64,000 nucleotides of DNA from Tausonia pullulans. Taxonomy: Eukaryota; Basidiomycota; Tremellomycetes; Cystofilobasidiales; Mrakiaceae. How positions within the stretch are numbered: the stretch's first letter is position 1; the number at the start of each line of letters is the position of its first letter. Location: positions 496,001 through 560,000 of the forward strand of contig OX637630.1 of the NCBI GenBank assembly GCA_951802195.1, given 5' to 3'. The notes under the pieces are model-generated. The model did not search any database. It was not told where the DNA came from and saw only the letters and a list, made by a program, of their open reading frames with translations. The position numbers and the translations under genes are program-made. Below, in pieces: positions 37,005-50,592 of this stretch.

Positions 37005-39602
37005 CTACTCCCGGGAGACGTCGCGACCGAAGACCTTGACCTTGACCCAGTCGGCGGCAACGAGCGTCCGGTTCCGGAGGGAGTAGAGGTTGGACTTTGG
37101 GGGAAGGGGAAGGGAGAAGGTCAGTTACAAGAAGGCACGGAGGAGGGGAGGGGAGGGGAGGGGAGGGGAGGGGAGGGGAGGGGAGGGGAGGGGAGGGGAG
37201 GGGGGGGGGGGGAACGAGGCCACGACTCACGATGTAGGCCGAGCGCCAGAACCAGTAGGTGGCCTGGCCACCGACCGAGGTAAGGTTGTCGGCGCCAAAG
37301 ATCGGGAGATCGGCGATGGCCTTATCCGAACCAATGTACGCGAGCGAACCCTGGTGGGAGTACTGGAACGGCCGGATCTTGGAGAGCTTGGTGACCTTCT
37401 TGACGGCGGCCTCGACCGTCGCGGCATCCGTCGCGGCCGTCGAGGTCTTGAGCTGCTCGAGCTCGGCGATAGCGGCGTCGCGCTTGGCGAGCTGCTTGAA
37501 CGTCTTGGCGAGGTAGGCACCCTGCTGGGCGGCGACCTGGGCCGTCGGCGCGTACTTGGTCGCGGCGTTGTCACCGATGGCGAAGACGCCCTCGGCTCCG
37601 AGCATCTCGAAGTTGTCGTCCGTGGCGATACCCCGACGAACGGTCTGGACGTCGGCGAGCTTGCCCATGAGGTTGCGGGTGATCTGGCGGGAGGTGTTGC
37701 CGGTGGCCCAGACGAGCAGACCGAAGGGGATCTCGCGGATCTCCTTGTTGGCGTCCTGAACAACGATGTGCTTCTCCTGAACGTCCTTGACCATGGTCTT
37801 GGTGAGGAGCTCGATCTGGTTCTGCGAGAACGTCGACTCGGTGTACTCGATGAGCTTGCGGGAGAACATCGGGAGGACGTTGGGCAGGGCCTCGACGAGC
37901 GTGATCTTGAGGTGGTCGGCGACCTCGGGGTACCACTTCTTGAGGTCCTCGGTGAGGAAGTCGTGGAGCTCGGCGGCGTACTCGACTCCGGTGGGTCCAC
38001 CTCCGACGACGACCATGTGCATGAGACGCTTGACCTCCTCGTCGGTCTGGCCGGGGAAGGCGGCAGACTCGACGCCTAAAGCAAGCAGACCACGCCACAC
38101 GCGTCAGCCTCCATCTCACATCGCATTTGCCTCCCAAACCGACAGCGAGCAACCAAGAACTCACAGTCCATAAGCTTGGTGCGGACCTTGTCAGCGTCAG
38201 CGAGCTCCTTGAGGAAGCATGCGTACTTGGGGACACCCTGCATGCCGAACGTCTGGTTGTCGCAGCCGAGGGCGTAGACGAGGTAGTCGTACGGGATCGT
38301 CTTCTCCTGAACCTCGCCCTTGACGTCCGAGTTGTCAACGAAGGTGACCGTCTTCGCGTGCGGGTCGACCTCGCGCGCCTCAGCCTCGATGACGTTAACG
38401 GTGCGCTTCATGTGCCGGGTGATGAATCGGGTCGGCTGGATGATGGACCGGGCCTCGAGGGTTCCGACGGTAACCGAGGGGAGGAGAGGCGTGTAGAGGA
38501 AGTAGTTGTGCGGGGAGATGACGGTCTGGGCGAACAAGAAATAGAGCGGAGCGCATCACCGGTAGGGCGTGTCAGGAACTGGGCTGGGCTAGCCGGCTTC
38601 CCTCTCGCGCAAGCAGGCGACAACAAAGGGACGCACGACGTTGTACTCCTCGTTGTCGAAAGCCTTAAGGAAGGCAGTCGCTCCCCATCCAGAACCAAGA
38701 ACGACGACGTTCTTCTTCTTGGGGTCCTGGGGAAGCTGGTCCGGGGGAGAGGCGGCCTGGTAGGTGGCTGAAGGAGAAGAGGTAGGCACAAGCCGTCAGT
38801 CTTTGCTTTACTTCATTCAGGTACGGCAGGCCATAACGATAGCTGAGGGACGAAGAAGGAGGATCCCAGGCCGGCAGGGATGGATCGACCAGTCTCTTGC
38901 GAGAGAAAGAAAGATGCAAGAGATATCGGCCGGGCCTGTCCGTGAATGATGGCTTCCCGTCGCGCGACTTTTGGGGCTCCCTTCAAATCCCATTCTGAGG
39001 CTGATACTCACTGAAGAGGAAGGCACCGGCGGCAGTAAGGGTAATACCGAGAGTGACACGTCCGAACGTCTGCCTGAACTTCCTGAAGCGGGTCTGTAAG
39101 AGAGAAAGAGAGCCGAAGACAGACGAGACGCGCGCGACTTCAGCAACGAGGAAGCGAGCAGACACCCCGTCTTGCCTGGAGCAGGCTCCTCACCTGCTTG
39201 ATGACAGGGACCTCGGACTTGACGACGACCTTGGGCTCCTCAGTGGGCGGGACGACGGCGTAGGCACGGGGGAAGGCGACCCGGGAGGAAGAGGCGACCG
39301 GCGAGGCGGCCGAGAAGAGGGGGCGGGCGACCGACCGAGAGACTAGAGGAGACGGAGAAGGGACGGCACCGCCGAGGATGGAGTATGTGTGTAGATGATG
39401 CAGTGCAAGCAACAGGACATAGGAGGCGCCGACAGAGAGCACAGGCGAGCGCGAAAGGGAAGGAAGAGCAGGGCCGAACAGACGGGTCGAGTCAGCATGC
39501 CCTTACTTTGTTCGATGCAACGGCGATGCGAGTGCCCATGCTGTCTGGGCGGCTCGTGCGTGCGTATGGGAGACGGCGCTTCTGACCCTGACGAATAGCC
39601 AT
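37005..39602 (-). CDS. alternative (rotenone-insensitive) mitochondrial NADH dehydrogenase
   Basis: Reading-order exons: first exon at about 39593-39602, then 39194-39342, 39012-39093, 38637-38767, 38165-38525, 37231-38075 and 37005-37094 (about 555 aa). It is a type II NADH:ubiquinone oxidoreductase: presequence (RPLFSAASPVASSSRVAFPR), a hydrophobic helix around RVTLGITLTAAGAFLF, first Rossmann site VVLGSGWGATAFLK (FAD), PHNYFLYTPLLPSVTVGTLE, second Rossmann site VVVGGGPTGVEYAAEL (NADH), and the C-terminal VFAIGDNAA. The helix after the presequence suggests an external (Nde-type) enzyme facing the intermembrane space. No EF-hand insert was seen. The 5' end is unsure. The exon at 39194-39342 has a good acceptor (CTCTAG), but the only phase-compatible upstream donors are weak GTCAGG/GTCTCC-type sites, while the strong GTAAGG is out of phase. 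Confidence 0.92.
37144..37212 (+). repeat. AGGGG tandem repeat ending in a G tract
   Basis: About eleven units of AGGGG followed by a run of 13 G, inside the last intron (37095-37230) of the NADH dehydrogenase gene. On the sense strand of that gene it reads as CCCCT repeats, so the transcript gets an extended polypyrimidine tract. The plus strand could form G-quadruplexes. Confidence 0.9.
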
Positions 39603-40466
39603 AGCGAACGACGAGGCGGGGGGGAGACGGGAGGGCGAAGGGGAGGTGAGAGCGGTTGTTGGCGGTTGGGACTTGGAAAAAGCGCGGGCTGGGCAGGGCG
39701 TTGCGTGCGCGAGGGGTCTCGCTCGTCCTTGCTCCCCCTGCCCCTCTGTTGAGGGCTGTTGCCGCCGGCAGGAGAGACGCCTCTCCACACCGCTCGTCGC
39801 GCAATCTCAATCGGCGGCGCACCGGCGTTCGTCGCTGGAGTGGGAGTGGGAACCACGACGTTTCTGTCTGATCCGGTCCGATGCTCCGGTGAACTGCCTG
39901 GCGCTCCTTTGCTCCTTCTTCCCCCGCGACTGCAGGTTGCACCACCGAAGCGTGGGTCTTGGGTCTGGCTAGACCGCGAGCGCCGTCATCTGTCGCATCG
40001 CGGAGCCCATCCCCCCGCCCTCTGGCGCAGACCCCCAGCGTCTACCCACTGCTGGGTGCGTCAGTCTAGCTCTCGGGAGTGTGTTCGTTGGAAACGCCTC
40101 ATCCGGTCAAGCAACAGTCAGAGATGAACAGCAGCCGAGAGCCGAGACGTCGACTGATGGATGCATCTGGAGACGCGCCTCGGTTCTGTTGCAAGCCGCC
40201 AGCTGCAACGGGCAAAGCCGAGTCGCCCGGCTTCGGATCGGATCTCGCTGCCGACAAGGGGAGAGAACGACTACAGGCCCGCCCTTCGACCCCCTTCCGG
40301 GCGATGGCGAGCGAGGTGTGTCCGTTGAGGGAAAGTTGACACGTTGCATTGCATACACTCTGATTTGTGAAACTGATAAAAGCGCTGCGCTAAACCTAGA
40401 CCGAGATGAGGGCATCTATCTACCCAAGCGTTAAAGAATAAATTTCAAACTTGATACAAAATCTAT
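39603..40466. other. intergenic between tandem minus-strand genes
   Basis: About 860 bases: promoter of the NADH dehydrogenase on its left side and 3' flank of the amylase on its right. 40350-40466 is AT-richer, as expected near a polyadenylation region. Open frames on both strands show no family features. Confidence 0.5.
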
Positions 40467-43227
<2,761 letters not shown>

Positions 43228-43887
43228 GGTCTTTATCCTAGGAAAGGAGGGGGAGGGGGGAGGAGCGGCCGGAGAGAAATGGTTGGGGGAAAGGCCGATG
43301 AATGAGGGGGTCCGAAGGTCGATGAGTGAGGGGGTCCGGAGGGGAAGGGATGGAAGGAGGGGATAAGCCGAGGGAAAGCTGGAGGGCGTTCCTACGAAGG
43401 AGCATAATGATGCTCCTCTCGAGGACGGCAGCTGGACTGACTGAAAGTGATGGGTCTCGTGTAGAGGAAGAGGAAGGAAAAGGGTGAATGGAGGTTCGGA
43501 GAAGGATGCAGGAAGAAGACCAGGCCAATAACGCCTCTTTTCGTGGATCGATTAGTGGCGTGCCTTTGTTGACGTCGTGACTGACGAGCATGAGCTTGCC
43601 ATGAGCGAAACCGAAGCCAAAAGGCTAGACCCTCGTTGGCCTGTCCCCCGCACGACCCCGGAATTCATCGTCATCGAGGTGCCAACCGAGTCCCTTGTGA
43701 TTCTCTACCTCGCTCGGTGTCGCTTTGCTGTCTGTCTGTCCGTCGAAGCGCAATTGAGAAAGCAGAGACCATGGATACAATGGGAGGATAATAAAGGATG
43801 TTGCGGCGTAGGTCGATGCGAGGTGGTACACATGGGTGAAGGAGGCACAGTGCTGAATGAGGGGGCGTTGGTCAGACCTGTCAACCC
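43228..43887. other. intergenic between tandem minus-strand genes
   Basis: About 660 bases. 43240-43350 is strongly G-rich on the plus strand with two near copies of a GATGAGTGAGGGGGTCCG-like unit (around 43297 and 43321), so the amylase leader is C-rich in its own sense. A 104-codon plus-strand frame at 43577-43891 overlaps the next gene's end and has no supporting features. Confidence 0.5.
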
Positions 43888-44482
43888 TTAGGCCTTGCCC
43901 TTCGCCTTGAGCTCCGCCTCCTCTTCGAGCCTAAGTTGCTCGTCGATAACAGCTCCGCGGCTGGGCTCGTTGCCGTGGGCCTCGGCGATGGCGGTACTGC
44001 AGAGGAAAGGAAAGGAAGGGAAAGAGGTAAGCGACGGCGGAGCGCGTGGGCGAGATCGGCGGCGGCGCAGACGTACGGCATCGGCGCGGGCTCAGAATCC
44101 TTTGCAGCCTCATCCTTCTCTTGAGCCTGAGCGGCAGCAAGGGCGTTCTTGATCGAACGCTGGTCCTTTCCATCGAGAACATCGTGGCTGTGCTCCTTGC
44201 CCGCATCAAAGCGATCGGCGGTGTTGACCTCGGGCTGGTTGTGGGAGTCGAGCTGGGCGGATCCGGCTAGGAGAGGGAGGGAAAAAGAGGCCAAGTCAGC
44301 AAGCGCACGCACACCCCGCGATGGCTGGCCTGTCGAGAAAAAGAAAAGGCTCACCTCCGTGCTCGGTGACAGTGGCGGCAGGGGCAGACTGAAGAGATAG
44401 ACGGGCGGAGAAGGCAAAGTTCGTCATGTCAGGGGAAGAGAAAGGTGAAGAGTGGATGGGCGCATGTGGCGGCGCTCACCAT
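43888..44482 (-). CDS. small hydrophilic protein of unknown function
   Basis: Preferred exons in reading order: 44480-44482 (the ATG alone), 44355-44388, 44077-44266 and 43888-43996 (111 aa). The ATG is followed at once by GTGAGC and the 91-nt intron ends CTCTTCAG, giving MSAPAATVTEHG. An alternative start at 44427 stays in frame without this intron and adds 13 residues (124 aa). The product is highly charged and rich in Ala, Glu, Asp and Lys, with no cysteine, no membrane segment and long predicted-helix stretches such as IKNALAAAQAQEKDEAAKD. It resembles stress-type disordered proteins in composition. I do not recognise a family. Four exons join in phase, which supports it as a real gene. 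Confidence 0.7.
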
Positions 44483-44885
44483 GGTTGAAGAGAAAAGTGG
44501 GTTGGGTGGGGTGGTAAAGAGAGAGGAGTTGGTTGTTGGGAGCAAAGACGTGACCTGAAGACCTGTCTTTTATCCTCCTCAATCGAAAGAGACGGACGAG
44601 CGAGGGCTGAACCTGAATGCCTGAATGACGTTACCCAGCGGGGAACCGCTCACTCACATGACGCAAGCTTGGCGATTGAGCTTTTGTCTTGCCTCTCTCT
44701 GCTCGTACGACGACGACATCGGGCCGATCACAGTCAGCTGTTTTGGCCCCGCAGGCACGTCAGGATATGTTTGGTCATAGAGTACCCCCTTGAATGTGCG
44801 GGTTCCGGCGGAGGAGGCTGCATTCGCTGTTTGCACTCCATCTCGCGCGCCGACTGCAGGTTCGAAGTGGTTCTTATATACATGT
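44483..44885. other. intergenic between tandem minus-strand genes
   Basis: About 400 bases of promoter for the small hydrophilic gene and 3' flank of the F-box gene. A TATATA lies near 44876, just after the F-box stop in its own sense, more likely part of a 3'-processing region than a promoter. No gene is supported. Confidence 0.5.
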
Positions 44886-46052
44886 TTATGACCGGCCAAC
44901 AAGCCATTCTGGGGGCCGGACGACAACTTCCATGCCCGGCGGCATTTCTTCCCCTTCAGCGGTAAGCCAGTCGGCGTGCTCCTCGGATGCCACCACGAGC
45001 GTTGACGATCCTGCCATGCCTGGTATCCCAACCTCAGACCAAAGCTCTTTGAACGCTTCAGAGACGGCCTGCGCAGAATTCGATCCGTGGGCCTGTTGAT
45101 CCGACAGATCGGCTGCCAGACTGGCTGAGAAGCGCGCAGTGAGATCGACTTGAACGTGCTGGCGATGAGTGCTAGAAAGACAATGCCCGTTCAACCTCTG
45201 CTTCTGTTTTTTTCCTTTTCAAGAACATTCTAGCGACCCACATGGGAAAGGCAACGCCGGCATGCAGGCCTCCCGATCTTGGGATACACCCTTCGAAGAC
45301 AATGACTGACGCTCGCAGGCACATCGAGGCAAGAGGCATCGCGTGCCCTAATGAGTACATGAGGTGAGAAGGTCAATCTAGAGGTCAGCAGTGAAAAGCT
45401 CGTTCACGCACCTGGACCGACGAGATGGTAAGCGATTAAGCGAAAGTCCCGGGCTGAGATCCGCGTGCAGGCATCTCGGAACGTGATCTTGGCTGGAGAT
45501 GCCGACTCGCAGCTTTCAGTGCTGGGGTGCTGGGCATGATAAGAAGGAGTGCGTACGAACAGGGAGACAGGAACGGAAAGAGTGGAGATGGGAGGCTAAA
45601 GCCATGGTCCGGGTATGTGAGCACGAGGTGTTCCAGCGACAGAACACCAGGCTTGCCGCTACCCTCTTTCAGTTCCAATCGAGATAAGTCAAGGGCAGTC
45701 GGAATGGCTGGCGACGATGTCGAAAGGGAGACCCTGAGCGTCCTGATTTGGACTAGCGAAAGATACGGCGCGACAGCCGATGCGCGCGCTTGCCAGTTCT
45801 GGGGAGAGGGGAAGTCCTCATATTGCTTAGCGAGAGCAAATAAGAACCTCCGTTTACGCCAGTCCTCACACGGGCACAGAAGAGGAGTGCTGCATCGGCC
45901 TGGCGAGTGAGATTGACGTCTCGGTAGAGCACCTTGGACGCCAGGGCGAGCAGGTCGAGCGAGACACGACAGCAAGTGGCAAGAGAGCCGGAGTCGAGTT
46001 CCGAGATGATTAACTCGAGCAGCTCGTCCGGGAGCTCCAGGAGCGCCGTCAT
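44886..46052 (-). CDS. F-box-like protein of unknown target
   Basis: Reading-order exons: 45870-46052, 45569-45798, 45412-45521, 45290-45347 and 44886-45171 (288 aa). The N-terminus (LLELPDELLELIISELDSGSL, then CRVSLDLLALASKVLYRDVNL) is an F-box, the Skp1-binding part of SCF ubiquitin ligases. The rest has no known repeat I can name, though segments such as LVQIRTLRVSL and SLEHLVLTYPDHGF look like degenerate leucine-rich repeats common in basidiomycete F-box proteins. The donor of exon 2 is uncertain: GTCTCC (47-nt intron) and GTACGC (36 nt) both keep phase. The gene shares a 225-bp divergent promoter with the FAD synthetase. Confidence 0.7.
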
Positions 46053-46277
46053 CGGGGACCGCGTTAGAATATGGTAGAGATGGAGCTGACGGTTAGATGG
46101 CAGCCGGTGGATCGAGTTCGAAGGCCGAGAGTTGAGCGCGTCTCTTCACCTAGCTCTCACTGTCTGGCCCCCGACTCTCACCACTTCTCTCCTTCACTTC
46201 GCTGACGCCTCGTCCTTCCCGCCGCTCGTGTCTCTTCTGTCTTTCACTGCCGTCCTCCTGTCAGGACGCCCAATCCC

Positions 46278-47709
46278 ATGCTCGATCCCATCCCCGTCCG
46301 TCCGGCTCCGTCTTCACGCCTACCGTCGTTCACGCCGCCCATACCTCTCGAGCGACGTGTCGCGCTGGCGGCCAGAGTCGCCGAGGCCAAGACGGTGATC
46401 CAAGACGCGCTCGACGAATATGGGTGTGTCTAATCAGCTGTCCCTGACTCGTACCAGGATGCGACGTACTGACCTGGCCTGAACACAGAATCGAGCAGCT
46501 TTCGATCAGCTTCAACGGCGGCAAGGACTGTGAGTCAGCCCCTAGGGGTCGTTATCGTCGTCCTCGGGTCGGTTCGCCGCCTTTCACGCGGATGGTACCA
46601 TGCTACCTGGGACTCTGGAGGAGGGCGTTGTCTTGGAATGGATACGTTCGCTGCAAGGGCAACCACCAGCGAGGTGTCCTTCACACGAAGAGAGCCGCCT
46701 CGGCGTCCTCCGGCCCACGACCTGTCCGAGATCGTCCTTGCTGCTTGGCCGCTGCTTGCCCCAGCCGTCTGCCCCTGGCCCTTGCTCTCCGTTGGGATGT
46801 GTTTCTGGAGCTTTTGCCGCGTGCAAGAGTGATACTGTTGTCCCTCCATTCCTTGTCTTTTGGCGGTCTTCATTTCTCGCCCAGATCCGCCCCTGACTGA
46901 AGTCTTTCTCGCACCACAGGCACTCTTCTCCTCCACCTTCTCGCCTCAATGCTCCCCCCAGATCATCCAAGGCTAAAGGCCATTTATATCACTGCGCCCG
47001 CACCCTTCCCCGAAGTCGAATCTTTCGTAGACGACTCGGTGATACAGTATAACCTCGAGCTCGTCCGTTTGCCGGGGAGTATGAAGCAGGCGCTTAGCAA
47101 TTATCTCGAGGGCGACGGGAAGGGAGTCAAGGGTGTACTGGTCGGGACTCGGAGAAATGACCCGCATGGAGGTGTGTAGGCGTCGTGGTCACAGGCACAT
47201 CACGTTCTCTTGCTGACCTTGTCACTCACCACTCACAGCCTCCCTCAAGTTTCAGCAAATGACGGATCCATCGTGGCCCCAGCTTCTCCGCATCCACCCT
47301 ATCCTCAACTGGACCTACACCGAGGTCTGGGACTACCTCCGGGAGAACAAAATCCCTTGGTGTCAACTCTACGATGAGGGGTACGTTCTTCGCCTGTCAC
47401 TCTTCCTCTTTCTCTCTCTTCCCCAACTCATCTGCCCCCCCCCCCCCCCACATACACACACTTCCTCTTCACAGATACACCTCCCTCGGCTCAATGCACA
47501 ACACTCACCCAAACCCGGCGCTCCTTCGACATCCACCGACCCCCAAAACCGACCACCCGACGTCGGGTCCTCAGGGCCGGGCAGCTATGTACGAGCCGGC
47601 GTGGATGCTCGAGGACGAGGAGCTGGAGCGGGCAGGAAGGGGGGACCCACCAAAGCCGGTCGTTGCTCCAGTGAGTCCGCCGGAAGAGGCGGAGGCGGAT
47701 GAGCAATAG
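46278..47709 (+). CDS. FAD1: FAD synthetase (FMN adenylyltransferase)
   Basis: Exons 46278-46423, 46489-46529, 46920-47171, 47239-47380 and 47475-47709 give 271 aa, the usual fungal length. It transfers AMP from ATP to FMN to make FAD, using a PAPS-reductase-like fold. Motifs are the ATP-binding SFNGGKDCTLLLH (joined across exons 2-3), VLVGTRRNDPHG, a QMTDPSWP segment and the long [34 protein letters not shown] block. The C-terminus after TSLGS is Pro/Glu-rich. Intron 2 (46530-46919) is 390 nt, long for the window, with no obvious content. It converges with the hydrolase gene 165 bp downstream. Confidence 0.95.
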
Positions 47710-47874
47710 ATGGGTTCCCTCTCGTTGGGTTGAGCTCGGTTGGTGTTGGTCGCTTCGAGGCTGGATCTTCGGCAAGCAGTCATTAAATGAGAACTATCTA
47801 TATATAAAAATAAAAGCAAACGGGCCACCACCTCACTCTCTCTCAGTCTCCTTGAATGTCCTCCTCCTGCATAA

Positions 47875-49740
47875 TTACTCTTCTTCGTCCTCCTCATCAA
47901 GCTCCTTACCCGCCAGCCACCCCCCAAAGTCACTCAAAACCTCCTTCGCGTCTCTCCCAACGTCGAGCCACCGCCACAACCACCCCTCTCCATTCCAAGC
48001 CGGCAGCGTCGACAGGCTGCCATGGTGCCCGCCCTTGAGGACCCTCGCGTGCACCGGCAAACCATGCGCGCGGAGGGAAGCGACGAGAAGAGCAACTTCA
48101 TCTCTGAAAATTTCGTGCTCGGACGCGTGGATGAAGAAGCGGGTACGGGCGGCAGCGTGGGGAGCAAGGAGAAGGGAGAGGAAAGGGGGAGTAGAGGAGG
48201 AGTGAGCGATGTAGATGGAGGCTGGAGTGTTGGCTGGAACAAAGAGGTGGAGGTCGTCTTCGGGGGAGTGACCGGGGGAGATGGCAGGGGGGTGGCCATC
48301 GGGCTGCTCGAACGATGCGGGGGATGATCGATCCGAAGTTGGGACGGAGAATGTGACCGTGGAGACGGGGGAAGAGGAGACGACGTCGTCCTCAGTGCTA
48401 GACGGAGAGAACGGTCGGAGAAGTTCTAGAGCCTCAGGCGAGAAGACCGCGTTGGAGGAGGATGGAGCCAGTCTGGGCGGGAGGTCGAGAAAGCCGGGTT
48501 GATGGAGCGCGAGCGCCGACGGCGAGTAGATCGGATGCATGGCGCCGAGATGCGCGAAGGAGGATACCTCGAGAAGTTCTGATGTCTTTTGTACCGTGTG
48601 CTTGCAGGAGGAGGGAGCCGAAGGGATGGAGAGGACGTTGGAGAGGTAGACGTCAACGGCGCAGTGAAGTTGGCCGAGGTTGAGGGTGTCGAGGCGAATG
48701 TTAGCGTCGATCGACGGGTGGCTCATGGACAGATCACACCAGGGATCCATAGTCCAAATGTCAGCTGAGATTGTACATGAGCCCCATGGGGGGGACGCTC
48801 ACCGAGAAGAGAGCTAGGCCTCCAGGAAGTCCCAGGTCCAGCTTGTCCTCGATCCCCTGGAGCACGCCGAGGTACGCTGCCAACGACCACGAGAGCCCGC
48901 CCCCGGCCGAGTCGCCGACGAGAGTGATGTTGTGAGGCAGGAAACCACGCTCGCGGACAAGGTAGGTCCACCCAGCGAGCGCGTCTTGGAGAGCAGCCGG
49001 GAAGGCGTTGCTTCGATTGGACGCGAGGCGATACGTGATGGCGAGCAGGCGGGTGTTGGAAGGGGAGGCCCGGAGAAGGGAGTAGCTGAAGGGGCCGAGA
49101 AGGGGCGAGCCTGAGATGTAGCCGCCTGGAGCAAAGGGGAATGGAGTCTTTCGTCAGATGAACCGGCGTAGTCAAAGATGTTCTCGCACGACTCACCCCC
49201 CACAAAGTAAATGAGGACCTTCTCGTCCGCTTTGGCCAGTTCATCCCCCGTCCCCGAGCGTGCCTCCTTGCCATTCGATTCAGCGGCGGCCCACTCCCGC
49301 CAGAGCCAGGTCGCGCCGACCTCGCCACGAACGACCTGACCCCCGAACCCGTCGGCGACAACGCCGTAGCAGGCTGCTTCAGGCGCCGGTGGGACGACAA
49401 TGGGCGCCGATCTCAAATGTGCACCCGAGGTATCTCGACCTGAGAAGAGGAGGGCTGAGAGAGCTGGAGCGGCCTTGGCCTCGAGTCGGTGGAGGATGCC
49501 CTCGTCGTCCACCTTGTACTCCCGCCCACCTTCGGGGGGAATACCCCATGTAATAGTCCAGACGATCTGACCGAGGAACGGGATCCGCCAGTTATCGAAG
49601 CCCGACCTATGTGCCGCAGATGGGAGGAGGGAAGGCAGATTGACGACGTCGAGGAGGGCCGAGAAGAGGATGAGCGGCCAGGCGATGAGGAGCGTCCAGG
49701 TGAGGCGGGCGAAGCGGATTGCCCAAGCGATGGGGCCCAT
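47875..49740 (-). CDS. membrane-anchored alpha/beta hydrolase (lipase/esterase, HSL-like)
   Basis: Reading-order exons: 49197-49740, 48803-49125 and 47875-48747 (579 aa). The start at 49740 begins a signal anchor (AIRFARLTWTLLIAWPLILF). The frame is open upstream to an ATG at 49809, adding 23 residues. Hydrolase features are the oxyanion region VGGGYISGSP, the nucleophile elbow VGDSAGGGLSW, PWCDLSMSHPS, FIHASEHEIFRDE with the acid residue, and LKGGHHGSLS with the catalytic His. An acidic tail (KELDEEDEEE) ends the protein. Intron 2 is odd: the 5' site is a normal GTGAGC, but the only in-frame continuation (DPWCDLS) begins after TG rather than AG. Using the nearby CAG shifts the frame. Substrate is unknown. 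Confidence 0.82.
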
Positions 49741-50299
49741 GATGGGCAGGTATGGCCAGAGGGCCCGCGGAGGGAGAAATGGTGGCTGTAGTATACAATA
49801 AGAAATCATGAGAAGAACGGGTGAGGTTGTGATGGTGGTGGTTGGGGTTGGGAGTCGATGGGGCTAGGCAACGCGGCAGATCGATGTGGCATTCGGCCTC
49901 CTCCGAGTCCTGTGGGCATCGATGCCCGATCTTGGGCATGTGATTGCCGCTTTCGTTCGCCTTGCAGACAATGCCGCGTGCACAACCATCTATAATCAAG
50001 AAACCTATATATCCTGTGACGCCTAACAACTGTTCTTTAGCATACGCATGACCTCAGACTGAGAGTGGCTCCACCTGTCTGCGCGCCACAGCTCAGGGCC
50101 GTCGGCAGTCTTATTGTACGCCCGGCCGAGCTTAAAGAGAGCGTATTCCTACCATCATTCGTCCGATATAGACGACACTTAGGGCATGTCCTTGGCGGAA
50201 TTGACGTCTGGCATGCTAAAGAAGTGAGAAGGGCAGAGTCAGATCAAGCGCGTCCGTTTCAAGGTCTAGGAGGATTATCATTAGATCGAGGGGCCTGAT

Positions 50300-50338
50300 C
50301 AGCCTTACCCTACCAGCCTTCAAGAAGGGTAAAGGCTG
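50300..50338 (+). repeat. inverted repeat with one bulge
   Basis: Left arm 50300-50311 (CAGCCTTACCCT) pairs with right arm 50326-50338 (AGGGTAAAGGCTG) with a single bulged A and a 14-nt loop. It lies about 60 bases beyond the possible gene remnant, in its 3' direction, so it could be a fold in that transcript's 3' end or chance. Confidence 0.6.
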
Positions 50339-50394
50339 CAGGACATTGAGAATTCTTCAGCGCAAGGGAATCCCCGGCGAATAGATCTGAAAAC

Positions 50395-50592
50395 TTACTC
50401 GGAAGATGGAATTTGGCTGACAGCGTCGTCGCAAGCCACCGTACGCATCCTTTTCCGGATGGAAGGGCCCACCAAAGCATCCAGCTCCTGAACTTTCATC
50501 ACACTCTCGATGGAATATTTGTGTTAGAGGGCCGCCCACTCCTCGAGATTGGTCAGGTCAGTGGCATTGCGCGGATCATTAGCGTCGACTTT
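50395..50592 (-). pseudogene. possible gene remnant or unresolved exons
   Basis: On the minus strand a frame reads KVDANDPRNATDLTNLEEW, then a TAA, then continues in the same frame with HKYSIESVMKVQELDALVGP and IRKRMRTVACDDAVSQIPSS to a stop at 50395. The residue composition is protein-like and unlike shadow frames in this window, and the frame is the same on both sides of the stop. The TAA lies in CTAAC, the branch-site motif, so an intron with its acceptor just downstream is an alternative to decay. I do not recognise the family. Confidence 0.3.

Noticed and set aside
37090-38079. A 329-codon plus-strand open frame rich in Gly, Asp, Glu and Val
   Set aside because: It is the exact antisense of the NADH dehydrogenase exon 37231-38075. 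GC-biased third positions open the opposite strand, and it shows no family features.
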